Shown: positions 11,961-22,779, counted from the stretch's first letter. The stretch: 64,000 nt of DNA from Arachis hypogaea (GCF_003086295.3 NC_092052.1:70658910-70722909); one strand, 5' to 3'. Notes: generated from the sequence alone by a model not told the origin. Translations and numbers: made by a program.

Positions 11961-12199
11961 TAAAAAAAAATATGTTTAATTATAAAACTGGTTCGGACAT
12001 GATAGTTTTGATAAAACCGGTTGACCGACAGTTTTAAATAACTGACCGGTTCGTTTTTCTATTTTATATATAAAAAAACCATAAATCCCTAATCTCTCAA
12101 CCCTCACCGTCTCCTTTTCTCTCTCAACTTCACTCAGTCTTACTCTCTCAATCTTACAATCACAAAAGAACCACCAACCACTGCCACCGCTTCTTATGA
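11961..12199. other. Unclassified repeat-like flank with ACCGGTT words
   Basis: Contains AACCGGTTGACCGACAG and related ACCGGTT words, then a C/T-rich tract (12085-12195) resembling a plant 5' UTR. It ends where E2 internal sequence begins. Similar GGTTCGGTT words lie at 15205-15225 beyond the E2 LTR, so one older unit may have been split by E2. Not classified. Confidence 0.35.
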
Positions 12200-12387
12200 A
12201 GTATGGATTCGCGAAGATGATTTCTTCTTTCTTGTTCCATATAAATAGCATAATTAGGATAATCTTGCTCTTGGATTGATGGATGTGGGTGCTCTTCCAT
12301 GGAGGATGGTGATGGGATGGAAAGATCATTATGTGGTTGAAAAAGAAGCGCACTAGAGCTTGAGGGTTGAATATTGGAGGTAGAAGA

Positions 12388-13023
12388 TTAGTTCATGCGG
12401 GATATAAGATTTTGGAGTGTAGAGGTAAGACCAATGATGTTAGAGATGAGTGTGTTGTTATCAAATGGAGGTTGGGGTGGATAGGAAGGTTCATTTGTTG
12501 GGAGAGAGGGCTCATAATACGGAGGTGGTTCTTCTTGATAAGGATATGGAGATGGTGAATATTGAGGTAGTGGTTCTGGGTGTGGTTCATATGGTGGTTG
12601 GTGTGATGGATAAGGATTGGGGTCATATGGAGGTGAATGGTTGTAGGTGGCTTATGAGTATGGTGGTTCAAACCTATGTTGAGGAGGTGGTTCATCAGCA
12701 TATGGCGGGGCTTGTTGGTAACTACAAAGGGGTCCACCATATCTATCATCTTGGTACGCTCCCTGGAATGGCTCTTGACCATAGTAATTTGGTGGAGGTG
12801 GTTTGTCACGAAAGGGTCCACCATAACTATTGTCTTGGTATACATCACAGAATGGTTGTTGGTTATAGCGCATTGGAGGGGGTTGTTGCCAAGAGGGTTG
12901 ATAAAATCCTTGTGGCTCCTCCCATCTTTGATTCTTCCAACCTTGATGCCTGTTCTCATTATAGCTTCCATTCCTTACAACAACATTGGAACCAAACTTA
13001 AAGCCAGAGGGGCGAGAATTCAT
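12388..13023 (-). pseudogene. E2 Pro/Tyr/Gln-rich gag-like ORF, one nonsense codon
   Basis: The minus-strand frame from ATG at 13023 stays open for 211 codons except for one TAA at 12652-12654, which splits it after 123 codons. The product is low-complexity, rich in Pro, Tyr, Gln, Asn and Glu, with repeated YEPPP- and QQPPP-like segments and a GWRNQRWEEPQGF-like start. It sits just after the PBS, where gag begins. I recognise no folded domain or zinc knuckle. Similar Pro/Gln-rich proteins are, as I recall, common in legume gypsy elements; the role is not known to me. The stop could arise from CAA by one transition. Downstream sequence to 12200 continues in another frame. Confidence 0.6.
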
Positions 13024-13148
13024 AGTAGCAAAAGAAATAAAAACTAATAGAAATTAATGAAAATAAACTCCTAAAACTAGAAACACTAACAAAGAAACGA
13101 AAAAGTAAATATTTACAATAACCAATAATAAGGCACACGTTTGTAATT

Positions 13149-13165
13149 CCCCGGCAACGGCGCCA
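13149..13165 (-). promoter_or_regulatory. E2 primer binding site, tRNA-Asp
   Basis: TGGCGCCGTTGCCGGGG on the minus strand, a perfect 17-nt complement of the plant tRNA-Asp 3' end. It lies 4 bp inside the LTR end. Confidence 0.9.
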
Positions 13166-14050
13166 TTTTTGACGAGCGGATTTTTCTACTAGTAAAGAAT
13201 TTTCACAAATAAATTCCCGTTGTAAGTATAGTTTCTAAACCAACAGAGAATCCTTTCATACAAAAGTTTTGGTTGTCACTTAAGCAAACCCAATAAAATT
13301 TATAACCGAAGTATTTAAACCTCGGGTCGTCTCTCAAGGAATTGTAGGGAGGTGTGTTTATTATTGGTTATGGAAAAAGTATCTTTTTGGGTTTTTTAAG
13401 GTAAGAAGCAACAATAGTAAATGGCAATGGAAACAAACTAACTAGAAAAACTCTTTGCAAGGTATGAGAATTGAAAATCCCATCCTAGTTATCCTTATCA
13501 GGTGTGATGAGAATTGTTATTGCTCCCACTTAGTTAACCCTTACTAAATAAAGGAAAGTCAAGTGGACTAATCAATTTGATTCCTCAAGTCCTAGTCAAC
13601 TCCTACGCAAAGACTAGCTTTAGAGGGATCCAAATCAATCAGCAATTTCCAATTTTCAATCAACAGCTGAGTTTGACAACTCAAGTGTCACCAATTACTC
13701 AACCATATCCAAAAGGGGAAAAATCCAAATTATTTATATCATAAATAGAAGAAAGCAATCATAACTCTGAAATACCTCAAATTGGATTAAATAAAGAAAA
13801 TCAATTCTAACATAGAATTCATAAATCAAATTGGGAAAATAAACAAACTAAAGTAATAGAATAAATAAAAGTAGAAGAGAAACTAAATTAAAGGAACATT
13901 GAACCTAGAATGAAGAAGGAGTAAACCTAACCTAAGAGAAATCCTAAATCCTAAAACCTAAGAGAGAGGAGAGAGCCTCTTTCTCTAGAAACTACATCTA
14001 AAACCTAAAATTAAGAATATGAAAGTTGTATGATGAATGGATCGATTCCT

Positions 14051-14060
14051 CTACTTTATA
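14051..14060 (-). promoter_or_regulatory. TATA box of E2 LTR
   Basis: TATAAAGTAG on the minus strand, about 550 bp from the LTR start and about 95 bp downstream of the CpG palindrome. Confidence 0.55.
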
Positions 14061-14155
14061 GCCTCTAATATGTGTTTTCTGGGCCGAAAACTGGGTCAAA
14101 AATAGCCCAAAAATCACCCCCAGCGATTTCTGATACGTCCATCACGCGGCAAAGT

Positions 14156-14167
14156 CACGCATGCGTG
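14156..14167. repeat. CpG palindrome CACGCATGCGTG in E2 U3
   Basis: Perfect 12-bp palindrome with further ACGCG words just to its left. It occupies the same relative place as the arrays in E0, E4 and E5 LTRs. Confidence 0.7.
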
Positions 14168-14611
14168 TCGCCTATATTCACGGCAGTTATGACAAATTAT
14201 ATATCTTTGTGAAGCCCCAGATGTTAGCTTTCCAACGTAACTAGAACCGCCTCATTTGGACCTCTATAGCTCAAGTTATGGTCGATTTAGTACCAGAAGG
14301 TCAGGCTGGACAGCTTTAGCAGTTCCTTCAGTTTCTTGTATTTCTTCCACTTTTGCATGCTTCCTTTCCATTCTCTAAGCCATTCCTGCCCTATAAACCC
14401 TGAAATCACTGAACACACATATCAAGGCATCGAATGGTAATAAGAGAGGATTAAACATAGCAAATTTAAGACCAAAGAAGCATGTTTTCATATATATCAC
14501 AGAATAAGGAAGGAATTGTAAAACCATGCAAATTATATGAATAAGTGAGTACAGGATTGGCAAAAACCACTCAATTGAACACAAGATAAATCATAAAATA
14601 GTGGTTTATCA

Positions 14612-15480
14612 TGTGTCGTGTATTATCGTCGTCGACGCTGTTCTCTCTTCTTGTTGTCGGCTCGTCTGTGCCTGCCGGTTCTTGCACCTTCGCATTCACT
14701 ACTGTCGCGTCATATGTACCTCCGTTCGCGTCGCGTCGTCCCTGCGGCTTCAGTTCGTCCACCATGCTATGAAATACGAACCCTGGACTTCCCTTGCTTT
14801 CCAGGTCAGTTTTCCCTTTTTTTTATTCTATTGAGGCTTCAAGCATGCTTCTGATTGCTGGAGAATAAATGATTTTAGGGCTAGATGGACCTGTTACACA
14901 GCTGCCAAAAGATTCGACGGTGGGCTTCCAATTCGCAACACCTGGCTAGTGAAGGTTCTCTTGCTGGATTTGGGTACTCCTTGGCTTATCCTCTGCTGTA
15001 GGATCTATTGTAGGATTGGTCTTGTATGTTGTGCATCATAACCAAAATGAAGAAGAGGACAAATATCTTTTTGGAAAAATATTATGATGCATATTCTCTG
15101 TTTGATAATTTGTTTGTTATGTTTTAGTGATGAGTTTTTTAAATTTTTAGAGTTTGATTATGACGAGGTTTGTTGTTTTTGCTTAGTTTCATTGTTAACT
15201 GGTTTGATCATCGGTTCGGTTCTTACAAATACGGTTGATGGTGAACTTGTTGGTTATTCAGGTAAATGTTTTCACTTAATCTACCATATATAGGAGATGG
15301 AAATGAGGTTTGTTATTCATTATTTAACTAAATAATTTTATTAAATTAAACAAAATGGATGTTTATTAGTGTAGTCATTAGTTATCTTACGAAACATTTT
15401 CATTTGCATTATATTATATAGACGTTTAAGTTAATTATTTTACTACACATTTTCATTATTCAAGTAAATGTTTTCACTTA
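14612..15480. other. Unrecognised intervening DNA
   Basis: About 870 bp between E2 and the MULE. It begins with a GC-richer C/T-rich patch (14612-14800), then turns AT-rich, with GGTTCGGTT words at 15205-15225. No ORF with recognisable content. Copy 2 counterpart: 39167-40020. Confidence 0.45.
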
Positions 15481-16764
15481 ATATACCGATATCAGTAGAT
15501 AGCGTGTACCCTTGAGAATGACATTCATGCATTCGGAGAGATTCGTCGTCATGTGTCCAAACCAGCAACGGCCATCGCAGTGTTGTAGCCAAATCTCTTT
15601 ATTGAATCTACCAGCTCAATCTGCCATCTCCCGTGATAACAACGTCAACGCATCCATGTACCGCTCATACCCAGCCTTGCTTGGACTATAAGCAGCATTT
15701 ATGAGATACCTCTTTTCCTCAACAGACTTAAAACGAGACATGAAGTTCACTGCCATGTGCCAGACATAGTAAGTATGAAATGCTCTAAGAGAATGCCAGC
15801 CACTATCCTCAGCTCTCAATGCACCCTTAGTCATTTGAGATCTATCAGAAATAATCAACGGTCCTTCCTGTGTGGTGACGTGTCACCTCAAATTGGTAAG
15901 GAAGAACGACCATGATTCCGTCGTCTCAGACTCAACAATTGCAAAGGCTATAGGAAGGATATTGCTGTTACAGTCCTGTGCCACTATAATAAGCAAAACA
16001 CCCCATATTTTTCATACAAATGAGTACCATCGATGGAGACGAGCAGCTTGCAATGCTTGAAAGCCTCGACGTAGGGAGGGAAGGCTCAAAATACCTTGTC
16101 AGACATGCTACAATCACGCACCATGAGGTGCCCATCGTAGTACGGTACAACACTGAGCTCACACGTCATTTCGGGGCAACAACTCTGCTGTGCTTGTAGG
16201 AACCTCGACACCTTATTGTACGACTCCTCTCACTCACTGTATATCTGCACAATCGTCTTTTGCTTTGCCATCCAGACCTTTTTGTACGAGGGTTTGAAGT
16301 GATAACTTTTCCTAACTGCACCTTGTAGGACAAAGATGCTGGCGAACGGGTTAGATTGTGTCAACGGGAGGATGACACGGCATATGAGACTGTTGTCCAA
16401 CTATCGGTGGTTCTGTGACATAGTGGGTGCTAAACACATGTGCTCTCCTCCCACCCTACGCACTTCCCTAGAGAAATAGAACAACAATGCTTAATAGGTT
16501 CAACAAGCATAATAATGACAATTGAGAATATAGAACACAATGAAACTTTAACTTACAAGTATCTGAGATTTTGTCAGAGAGTAACACGAAGACTCCAAAG
16601 GCAGCTTGCTGCATGTTGTCGGCAATGCACATAATACTTTAATCGATCCAACTCCACTACTCGGTATTCACCACTTCTGTGAATGCTGTAAGTTTTCATA
16701 CCTTGCATTACTACATCTATTCTTTTAAATCTATGGCAAACCCTAAACTCCGCACCACTGTCCA
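15481..16764 (-). pseudogene. MULE (MuDR-type) transposase pseudogene, truncated
   Basis: The minus strand from 16764 encodes a MuDR N-terminal DNA-binding-like region (about 16570-16764, with residues such as YSIHRSGEYRVVE and CLWSLRVTL). It continues after a likely 89-bp intron (16468-16556, GTAAGT to CTAG) whose removal joins two exons in one frame. Further on come a LLVSIDGTHLY motif near 16030 holding the expected first catalytic Asp, a QDCNSNILPIAFAIVE stretch near 15960, IISDRSQM near 15850 with the second Asp, and a NLSECMN segment near 15510. At least four in-frame stops and one frameshift (just after the first Asp) break it. Most stops are one transition from Gln, Arg or Trp codons. 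Its 5' end is cut by E3. No terminal inverted repeats were located. Confidence 0.8.
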
Positions 16765-17164
16765 TGTAACACCCTCACTATCAGAATGTCATGCTTCCAA
16801 CTGCGCCACTCTGATAGTTTGGATATTACGATGACTCTAAACATATTTAATACTAAAATAGGAGCCTGTTTAAAACTTAAAATCGCATAACCTTTCGAAA
16901 GACCTTTTCGTTGAAAACATATATATATACATATATATACTTACAAACCAGATACAATACTTTAAAATTATACATATACATAACCATAACTTACAAACAT
17001 ACATATCACAATTTCTATTGCTCTTACAAAATTTGTAAAGATAAAAGCGAGGGAAAAATAATAATAACTATGATAATACAAGAATATCAAATAAATAGAA
17101 AATAAAATAAACTCTTCTGAAACTTCGTCGCCTATATCCTAAAAAGAAAAAACCTATAGGGGAG
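16765..17164 (+). repeat. E3: LTR fragment beginning TGTAACACCC
   Basis: Starts TGTAACACCC at the break in the MULE, an LTR opening like that of element L, and is cut at 17164 by the E4 LTR. An inverted repeat ACTATCAGA / TCTGATAGT (16777-16785, 16810-16818) could form a hairpin. A TA-rich microsatellite lies at 16920-16941. The remainder is presumably beyond E4, outside the window. Copy 2: 41222-41620. Confidence 0.55.
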
Positions 17165-18661
17165 TGACGTGGCAAAAATTAGCGAGTTAAGAAATTATTA
17201 TAAGAGATACGTTGCAAGTACAGTTCTTAACCAACCAAAAATCTGTTCATCAATTTAGAAGGGTTGTCACAAAATTAGAATTAAAATACTGGGAGTATGA
17301 GTCCCAGGTTGTCTCCCAACGAGTTGCAGAAAGATATGCTATTTTATTAATCAGATATTTTCAAAAATGGTTGAGTTGATAAGCAGGAAATTAAATTAGA
17401 GAATTTATGTAATTTTAAATAAAAACCTTGACCGGGAGTAGATTAGTTGGAAGCCCTATTCTTGTTGGAGTACTCTCAAGATTAATTGATGATTGAAGGT
17501 TGTTCTGCTTAGTTATCCCTTACTAGGTATAGGAAAGTCAAGCAAGTTGGAAAGCTATTTCTATTCACAAGTTCCAATCCTCTCCCTTGGAAAGGATTAG
17601 TGTCAGTGACTAGAGGACAATCCAACAATAAACCCAATTACAATTTTTCTCTTGAGCATTCCAACTTAAGGTCCTCCTTTCAATCAACTCCCAATCAAGT
17701 TATGGAACTACTCGCTCATTATGAATGTAAACTTCACAAAATAATAAAGAGAAATAAAGAAAGACATGATAGATAATAATCAAAAAGATCAATTAAAAAT
17801 AAAAATAGTTTTTGTATTAATAAATTCTAAAAATAATCCAATAGTAATTCTGAATAAATTAAGGACATGGAAGAGTAAGAGACAAATAAGGAAAACAAAC
17901 TAGAGTAATGAAGTCTTGGCGAAGGTAATAACTCTTCTCAATATCCCAGTCCAAGAAGCAAAATAAAATCAAAATCCTAAGAACTATGAATGCGTAGAGA
18001 GAAAACCTAGAGGAGGAGTAAAATCATATCTAAAACTAAAATTATGCGGAATGAATGTTGTTCCTTGGTCTCTGCATGTTCCCTGGCTCTAATCTGCTTT
18101 TCTGGACCGAAAACTGGGTCAAAACAGGGCCAAAATCGCCCCCAGTAAATTCTGCAGATTCTGCAGATCGCGCACGTCATGCGATCGCGTCATTCAGGTA
18201 TTCGCGTCATCCAGCGTTTTGCCTTGCCACGCGTGCGCATCGTCCACGCCTTCGCGTCACTTGTGCAGTTTCCAATTTGCGCGGTCGCGTGAGCCATGCG
18301 TCCGCGTTACTGCAATTTCCTCTATGTCGCGCGGTCGCGTGAGCCATACGTCCGCGTCACTTCTCGCTGGTCATCTCCTTAATTTCTTGTGTTCCTTCCA
18401 TTTTTGCAAGCTTCCTTTCCAATCTCCAAGTCATTCATGCCCTATAAAGCCTGAAACACTTAGCACATAGATCACGGCATCGAATGGAATAAAGGAGAAT
18501 TAAAATACATAATTAAAAGTCTCTAGGAAGCAAGTTTTCAACCATGAAGTATTTTTTAGGAAGGAATTATAAATGTACGCTAATCAAATGAATAAGTGGG
18601 TAAAGATTTGATAAAACCACACAATTAAACACAATATAAACCATAAAATAATGGTTTATCA
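17165..18661 (-). repeat. E4 3' LTR, copy 1 (1497 bp)
   Basis: On the minus strand it starts TGATAAACC at 18661, directly after the purine tract, and ends TGCCACGTCA at 17165. The adjacent GGGAG (17160-17164) is the candidate target duplication, but its partner is beyond 64000. A CpG-rich array lies at 18171-18360. Confidence 0.85.
18171..18360 (-). repeat. CpG-rich GCGGTCGCGTGAG array in E4 LTR
   Basis: Several variants of GACGCGGACGCGTG and GCGCGGTCGCGTGAGCC in an otherwise AT-rich LTR, about 300-490 bp from the LTR start. The same words recur in E4 internal DNA at 57600-58165. Copy 2: about 42625-42814. Confidence 0.8.
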
Positions 18662-18676
18662 ACCTCCCCACACTTA
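18662..18676 (-). promoter_or_regulatory. E4 polypurine tract, copy 1
   Basis: TAAGTGTGGGGAGGT on the minus strand, directly before the LTR start. An identical 15-mer lies at 20118-20132. Confidence 0.85.
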
Positions 18677-20117
18677 GTCATTAGCATGTCCTCATGCTTA
18701 GTTGAAGGAGATAAAATAAATGAGTAAGAACATGTAAAACTCGTGCAATGCAATGCAACCTATATATGTGAATGCAACTATATGATTCTTGTCTACCTGG
18801 TTAAAAGTAAATAAGCTCTTCAAGACAATCACAAATCAAATTCCACTATTTCAATTTTTATACAGTAAGAATAGATAAAAATGCAAGAAGGTAGCTCATG
18901 AAAGCCGGGAACATAGAACTTAAGCATTGAACCCTCACTGATGATGTATGTATGCTCTAATCTCTCTAGTGTATAGGGCAATCACTCTATCCTTCTCTAA
19001 TCATGCTTTCTAGTTTTTGTTTTTCACCTAACCAATCAACAACATTTAATATACCAATGCAAACATCATGAGGTCTTTTCAAGGTTGTAATGGAGCCAAG
19101 GTAAGGGTACGGGCATATATATGGCTAATTAAGCTTATAAATTGAATCTTTAATTAACCCAAGCTTTCACCTAACACACATATATAAATTCTATATAACT
19201 TAAATTTCATACCTAGCTACCCAAAATTTCTCTTTCACATTCCATACTCATGTATCAACTTTTATTTTAAGGTTATCATATATGCATTGATCCTTGAATT
19301 TTTAACTTAGCATTGGGGTAATTTTGTCCCCTTATTTATTTATTGACTATTTTTGGATTTTTTTTAAACATAAACATAAAATTAAACATAGCTTATCAAT
19401 GTACATAGATTTTTTTTAATTCTTATAGTTTCTCATGAGTAGGTACCCAAATTCCCATTATATCATCATGACACATTCCCTCATTATCTTTTGTTCCCAC
19501 AATTTCCCATACTTAATTAACACACACAATTCTATCTTAAGCCAACCAAAGATTCAATTGGGATATATAATTGTTTTTCTGCTTAAGGCTAGTAATCTGG
19601 TAAAATACAGAACAAATGGGATTTAAAGGCTCAAAGTGGCTAACAAAGGTAATTAAAAGGGTAGGCTTAATTTGGATAAGTGAGCTAAACAAATAATGGC
19701 CTCAATCATATACAGGCATATAAATATATTAAACATTGGACATATAGGATGAAACAAAATATAGATTACAATCATAGAGAAGTAAACACACAAGAATAAA
19801 ATAATTATGGTTAAATAATGTAACCATGTATTTAGGCTCGAAGTCTCACTGGTTGTATGTTCTTTAGCTCAAAAATCATGTTCCAAATATAACTTCAAGC
19901 AAATTTAACAAAAAAGTTTTGATTAAAATTAGTGAAATTTTGTTCTAAAAATAGGGTCTTAGAAGAAACTTATTACCTTTTCAATCAAGTAGAACATGCA
20001 TGCAACTAACCTATTCCTATGCAATTTATCTTATTCTACAAAAGAAAAACTAACTAAATATCCTATTTTATTGGTGTTAGGGAAGAGAAATTACCTCCGG
20101 AAGTCAGGTACTGACCG
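18677..20117 (-). mobile_element. E4 3' untranslated internal region, copy 1
   Basis: About 1.44 kb of AT-rich DNA between the two purine tracts, with no coding sequence. Copy 2: 43131-44571. Confidence 0.7.
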
Positions 20118-20132
20118 ACCTCCCCACACTTA
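20118..20132 (-). promoter_or_regulatory. Second, internal polypurine-tract copy in E4, copy 1
   Basis: Identical to the terminal 15-mer TAAGTGTGGGGAGGT. It overlaps the stop codon of the accessory ORF (TAA at 20130-20132). Copy 2: 44572-44586. Confidence 0.7.
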
Positions 20133-21379
20133 AGGCTTTGCACCATCCTTGGTGCCATCTGTTAGGAACAAAGGTGGGCTGATAGCAGTATCTCCACAGT
20201 CGGGACCGTCATGGCTCCCTGTGCTGGTAAAAGAAGTGGAGTCTGGGGTGTCTGAGTCCTTGAATTTTCCCATAATCAGCTCCTTGAGGTATGTGAATCG
20301 GCGCTTGTTACGACGCTCTCTTAGCTTCGCTTTCTGTTCTTGCCGATCCAACCTTTCAAGTAACTGATGGAGCAGTTGATTTATTGTAGGTGCTTGTGAT
20401 GTTGAAGGAGGAATGTCTTCAGCTGGTTCAGTAGGCTGGCTTGTAGTGGCTGCTGGAGGTCTGATATATTTCCCGTTAGGGACATACTGATCATCCCGTG
20501 GAAGCATGGCTTTGGTGTCCCCAGCTCTGTAGGAGACTCCGGCCGCTGAGACAAGATCTGAGACCAGGGCGGGAAAAGGTAAGTTGCCTGTAATTTGTAC
20601 GTGTCCCATAGCATTCCGGATGTGTCCTGGTAGGTTCAGAGGTTGATCTGTAAGGATGCACCATAGTAGAACGGCCATGTCTGCAGTAAATAAGGACTCG
20701 TGAGTGCTCGGAAAGACATAATGGGACATAATCTGTGCCCATACGCGAGCCTCCAAGGTAAGTGCGGAAGCCAATATTCCCTTAGGACGGGAACGATGGT
20801 ATCCGTAGATCCATCTGCTGCCAGGTAGGGCGATAATTCTGAGAACAGCGTCCCAGTCAAATTGGTACATCTGGCGCTTGAGTGCGGCTTCTTGAAATGT
20901 GTCCAGTCCTTCTGGAGTAGGGGGAAGATCTAAAGCTCGTTGAATGGCCTCTTCTGTAATGGGGACTTGCTTTTGACGGACATAGACTGCAGGGTTGGCA
21001 GGTGGAAATTGGAGTAGAACTCGACTATCCAAGAAAGATTAACCTGTCGTGGCTGTCTCCGTAGGAAACCCCATTGTCTTCGTTCAATTTGCGGCTCAAC
21101 CAAGGTAGCAATATTGGGCGGGAGGATAATAAGGTATTCGTTGTTGTAACTCCGTTCTGTCAGGATGGGGAACATCTGCTCACAGTAGCGATTGGGAAAT
21201 CGCGCAGTGTCCTTTGCTGGGAAGGCTTTCTCTTTTTCATCAACCTTTATAATCCTCTTAATTCTTTTTGTTGAGGGCTTTACTGCAGTTGAAGAAGGCT
21301 CTACCACTAATGCTCTTTTTGTTCCTCTCCTTGCTGGTGGTTTGGGAGTAGCTTTCTCTTTTCCTTTCTTGGTGGCCAT
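20130..21379 (-). pseudogene. E4 accessory ORF (putative plant transposon protein), frameshifted, copy 1
   Basis: Two overlapping minus-strand frames form one gene: 149 codons from ATG 21379 and 300 codons ending at 20130. The switch lies around 20980-21000, where the first frame reaches FHLPTLQ and the second continues AVYVRQKQVP. The N-terminus is Lys/Pro-rich. A central domain of about 200 residues follows, with a conserved Trp/Arg pattern (WIYGY, LTLEARVWAQI) and a hydrophobic helix. The C-terminus is Lys/Arg/Glu-rich and then acidic-Ser. It resembles the family annotated as putative plant transposon protein, found after integrase in Athila/Tat elements; its function is unknown to me. The frameshift is in both copies, so it is probably real. 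A possible 3' splice site (CCCTTTTCAG) sits one base before the ATG. Confidence 0.7.
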
Positions 21380-22079
21380 CCTGAAAAGGGAAAAAAGAAA
21401 GTAACTTTGAATTCAAAGGGATAGAGTAAGGAAGAGGATGGTATAGGTGATAATCAATGCACAGGAAAGAAGGATTTCGTTAACACATGGTCATTACTAC
21501 ATGTGAAAAGTTCATCAAAGGAAATAAAGTAAGTGCATTTTTTTGGTAATTAGATGCAGGATGTTTATTGGCATGCTGGCAAAGGCATGAGTAGCATAGA
21601 TCAAGCATTAATTACTTAAATATGTTATCACTCGTAACAAACTGGCCATCACGTTTGTATTGACAATTATTTTCAATGAATAAAATAGGAAAGGGGTTTT
21701 GTGAGAAACATGCATTAGAATAGTAGAATGGAATAAGCTGAAAAAATGCATAATGCCATATGGGCTTTTTCACAAACACATAGCATGCATGATGAATAAG
21801 CTATTGAAATTATTAAATTTAACATGCAAGCAACCCTTAAAAATTAATATATAATTGTCAAACAATTTTGCAACAATCCACAAGCATATAATAAGGAAAA
21901 ATGACCTAAATAAATTTTGAACACCAATTAAAAGAAAAAGAAAAAAAAAGAAAACATGGATAAGGAAAGTAAAAAGAAAAGAAAAGAAGAAAACATAAAA
22001 ATAAGAAGGATAATAGAAAAGTAAGGAAGGAAGAAGAAAAGAAAAACCTTGATAATGGTGGTGAGAGAGAAAGTAGAAA
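21380..22079 (-). mobile_element. E4 leader upstream of the accessory ORF, copy 1
   Basis: No ORF. On the minus strand it ends in TTTTCAG one base before the accessory ATG and begins with a C/T-rich tract next to the E5 insertion. A 5' UTR intron from about 22047 to 21381 is possible, though the putative donor (AAG/GTTTTT) is weak. Copy 2: 45834-46534. Confidence 0.45.
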
Positions 22080-22455
22080 GTGAGTGATGAGCGGATAATC
22101 TATACACTTTTTGGCATTGTTTTTAGTATATTTTTCGTAGAATCTAGTTACTTTTAGGGATGTTTTTATTAGTTTTTATGTTAAATTCATATTTTTGGAC
22201 TTTACTATGAGTTTGTGTGTTTTTCTGTGATTTCAGGTATTTTCTGACTGAAATTGAGGGACTTGAGCAAAAATCAGATTCAGAGGTTGAAGAAGGACTG
22301 CTGATGCTGTTGGATTCTGACCTCCCTGCACTCAAAGTGGATTTTCTGGAGCTACAGAACTCAAAATGGCGCGCTTTTAATTGCGTTGGAAAGTAGATAT
22401 CCAGGGCTTTCCAGCAATATATAATAGTCCATACTTTGGCCGAGTTTAGATGACG

Positions 22456-22572
22456 TAAAATGGCGTTGAGCGCCAGTTCTACGCTGCTGTCTGGAGTTAA
22501 ACGCCAGAAACACGTTACAAGCCAGAGTTGAATGCCAGAAATACGTTACAAACTGGCGTTCAACTCCAAGAA
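22456..22572 (+). repeat. GC palindrome cluster in E5 U3, copy 1
   Basis: TGGCGTTGAGCGCCA (22461-22475), CTGGAGTTAAACGCCAG and half-palindromes such as CTGGCGTTCAAC, interleaved with repeated ACGTTACAA. It ends 113 bp before the TATA box. Copy 2: 46911-47027 (5' LTR) and 56136-56250 (3' LTR). Confidence 0.8.
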
Positions 22573-22684
22573 TGACCTCTCCACGTGTAAAATTCAAGCT
22601 CAGCCCAAGCACACACCAAGTGGGCCCCGAAAGTGGATTTATGCATCAATTACTTACTTCTGTAAACCCTAGTAACTAGTTTAG

Positions 22685-22693
22685 TATAAATAG
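22685..22693 (+). promoter_or_regulatory. TATA box of E5 5' LTR, copy 1
   Basis: TATAAATAG, a canonical plant TATA box about 600 bp into the LTR. Transcription would start near 22715-22725, setting the U3/R boundary. Copy 2: 47140-47148 and 56364-56372 in the 3' LTR. Confidence 0.75.
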
Positions 22694-22779
22694 GACTTTT
22701 TACTAGTGTATTTGACATCTTATGATCTTTTGGAAGATCCTGGATTGTATTTTTAATCCTGTGATCTCGATTTGGGGGC

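Larger units (their letters stand above)
12200..14611 (-). mobile_element. E2: truncated Athila/Tat-like element (5' LTR, PBS, start of interior)
   Basis: From right to left on the minus strand: a 5' LTR starting TGATAAACC at 14611, a perfect tRNA-Asp PBS, and the beginning of an internal ORF, which stops near 12200 at unrelated sequence. No PPT or 3' LTR follows, so this is a truncated copy. Copy 2 counterpart: about 36820-39166, with many extra deletions. Confidence 0.75.
13170..14611 (-). repeat. E2 5' LTR (1442 bp)
   Basis: On the minus strand it runs from TGATAAACC (14611) to CCGCTCGTCA (13170), next to the PBS. It contains the palindrome CACGCATGCGTG (14156-14167) and, about 100 bp downstream, TATAAAGTAG (14051-14060). 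Copy 2: 37748-39166. Confidence 0.85.

Noticed and set aside
12393..13001. 183-aa plus-strand and 192-aa minus-strand ORFs
   Set aside because: Out-of-frame shadows of the Pro/Tyr/Gln-rich E2 ORF; their His/Met- or Val/Gly-rich composition reflects the repetitive codons.
13149..13165. Partial tRNA-Asp gene
   Set aside because: Only the 17-nt 3'-end complement is present, adjacent to an LTR end in three elements; it is a primer binding site.
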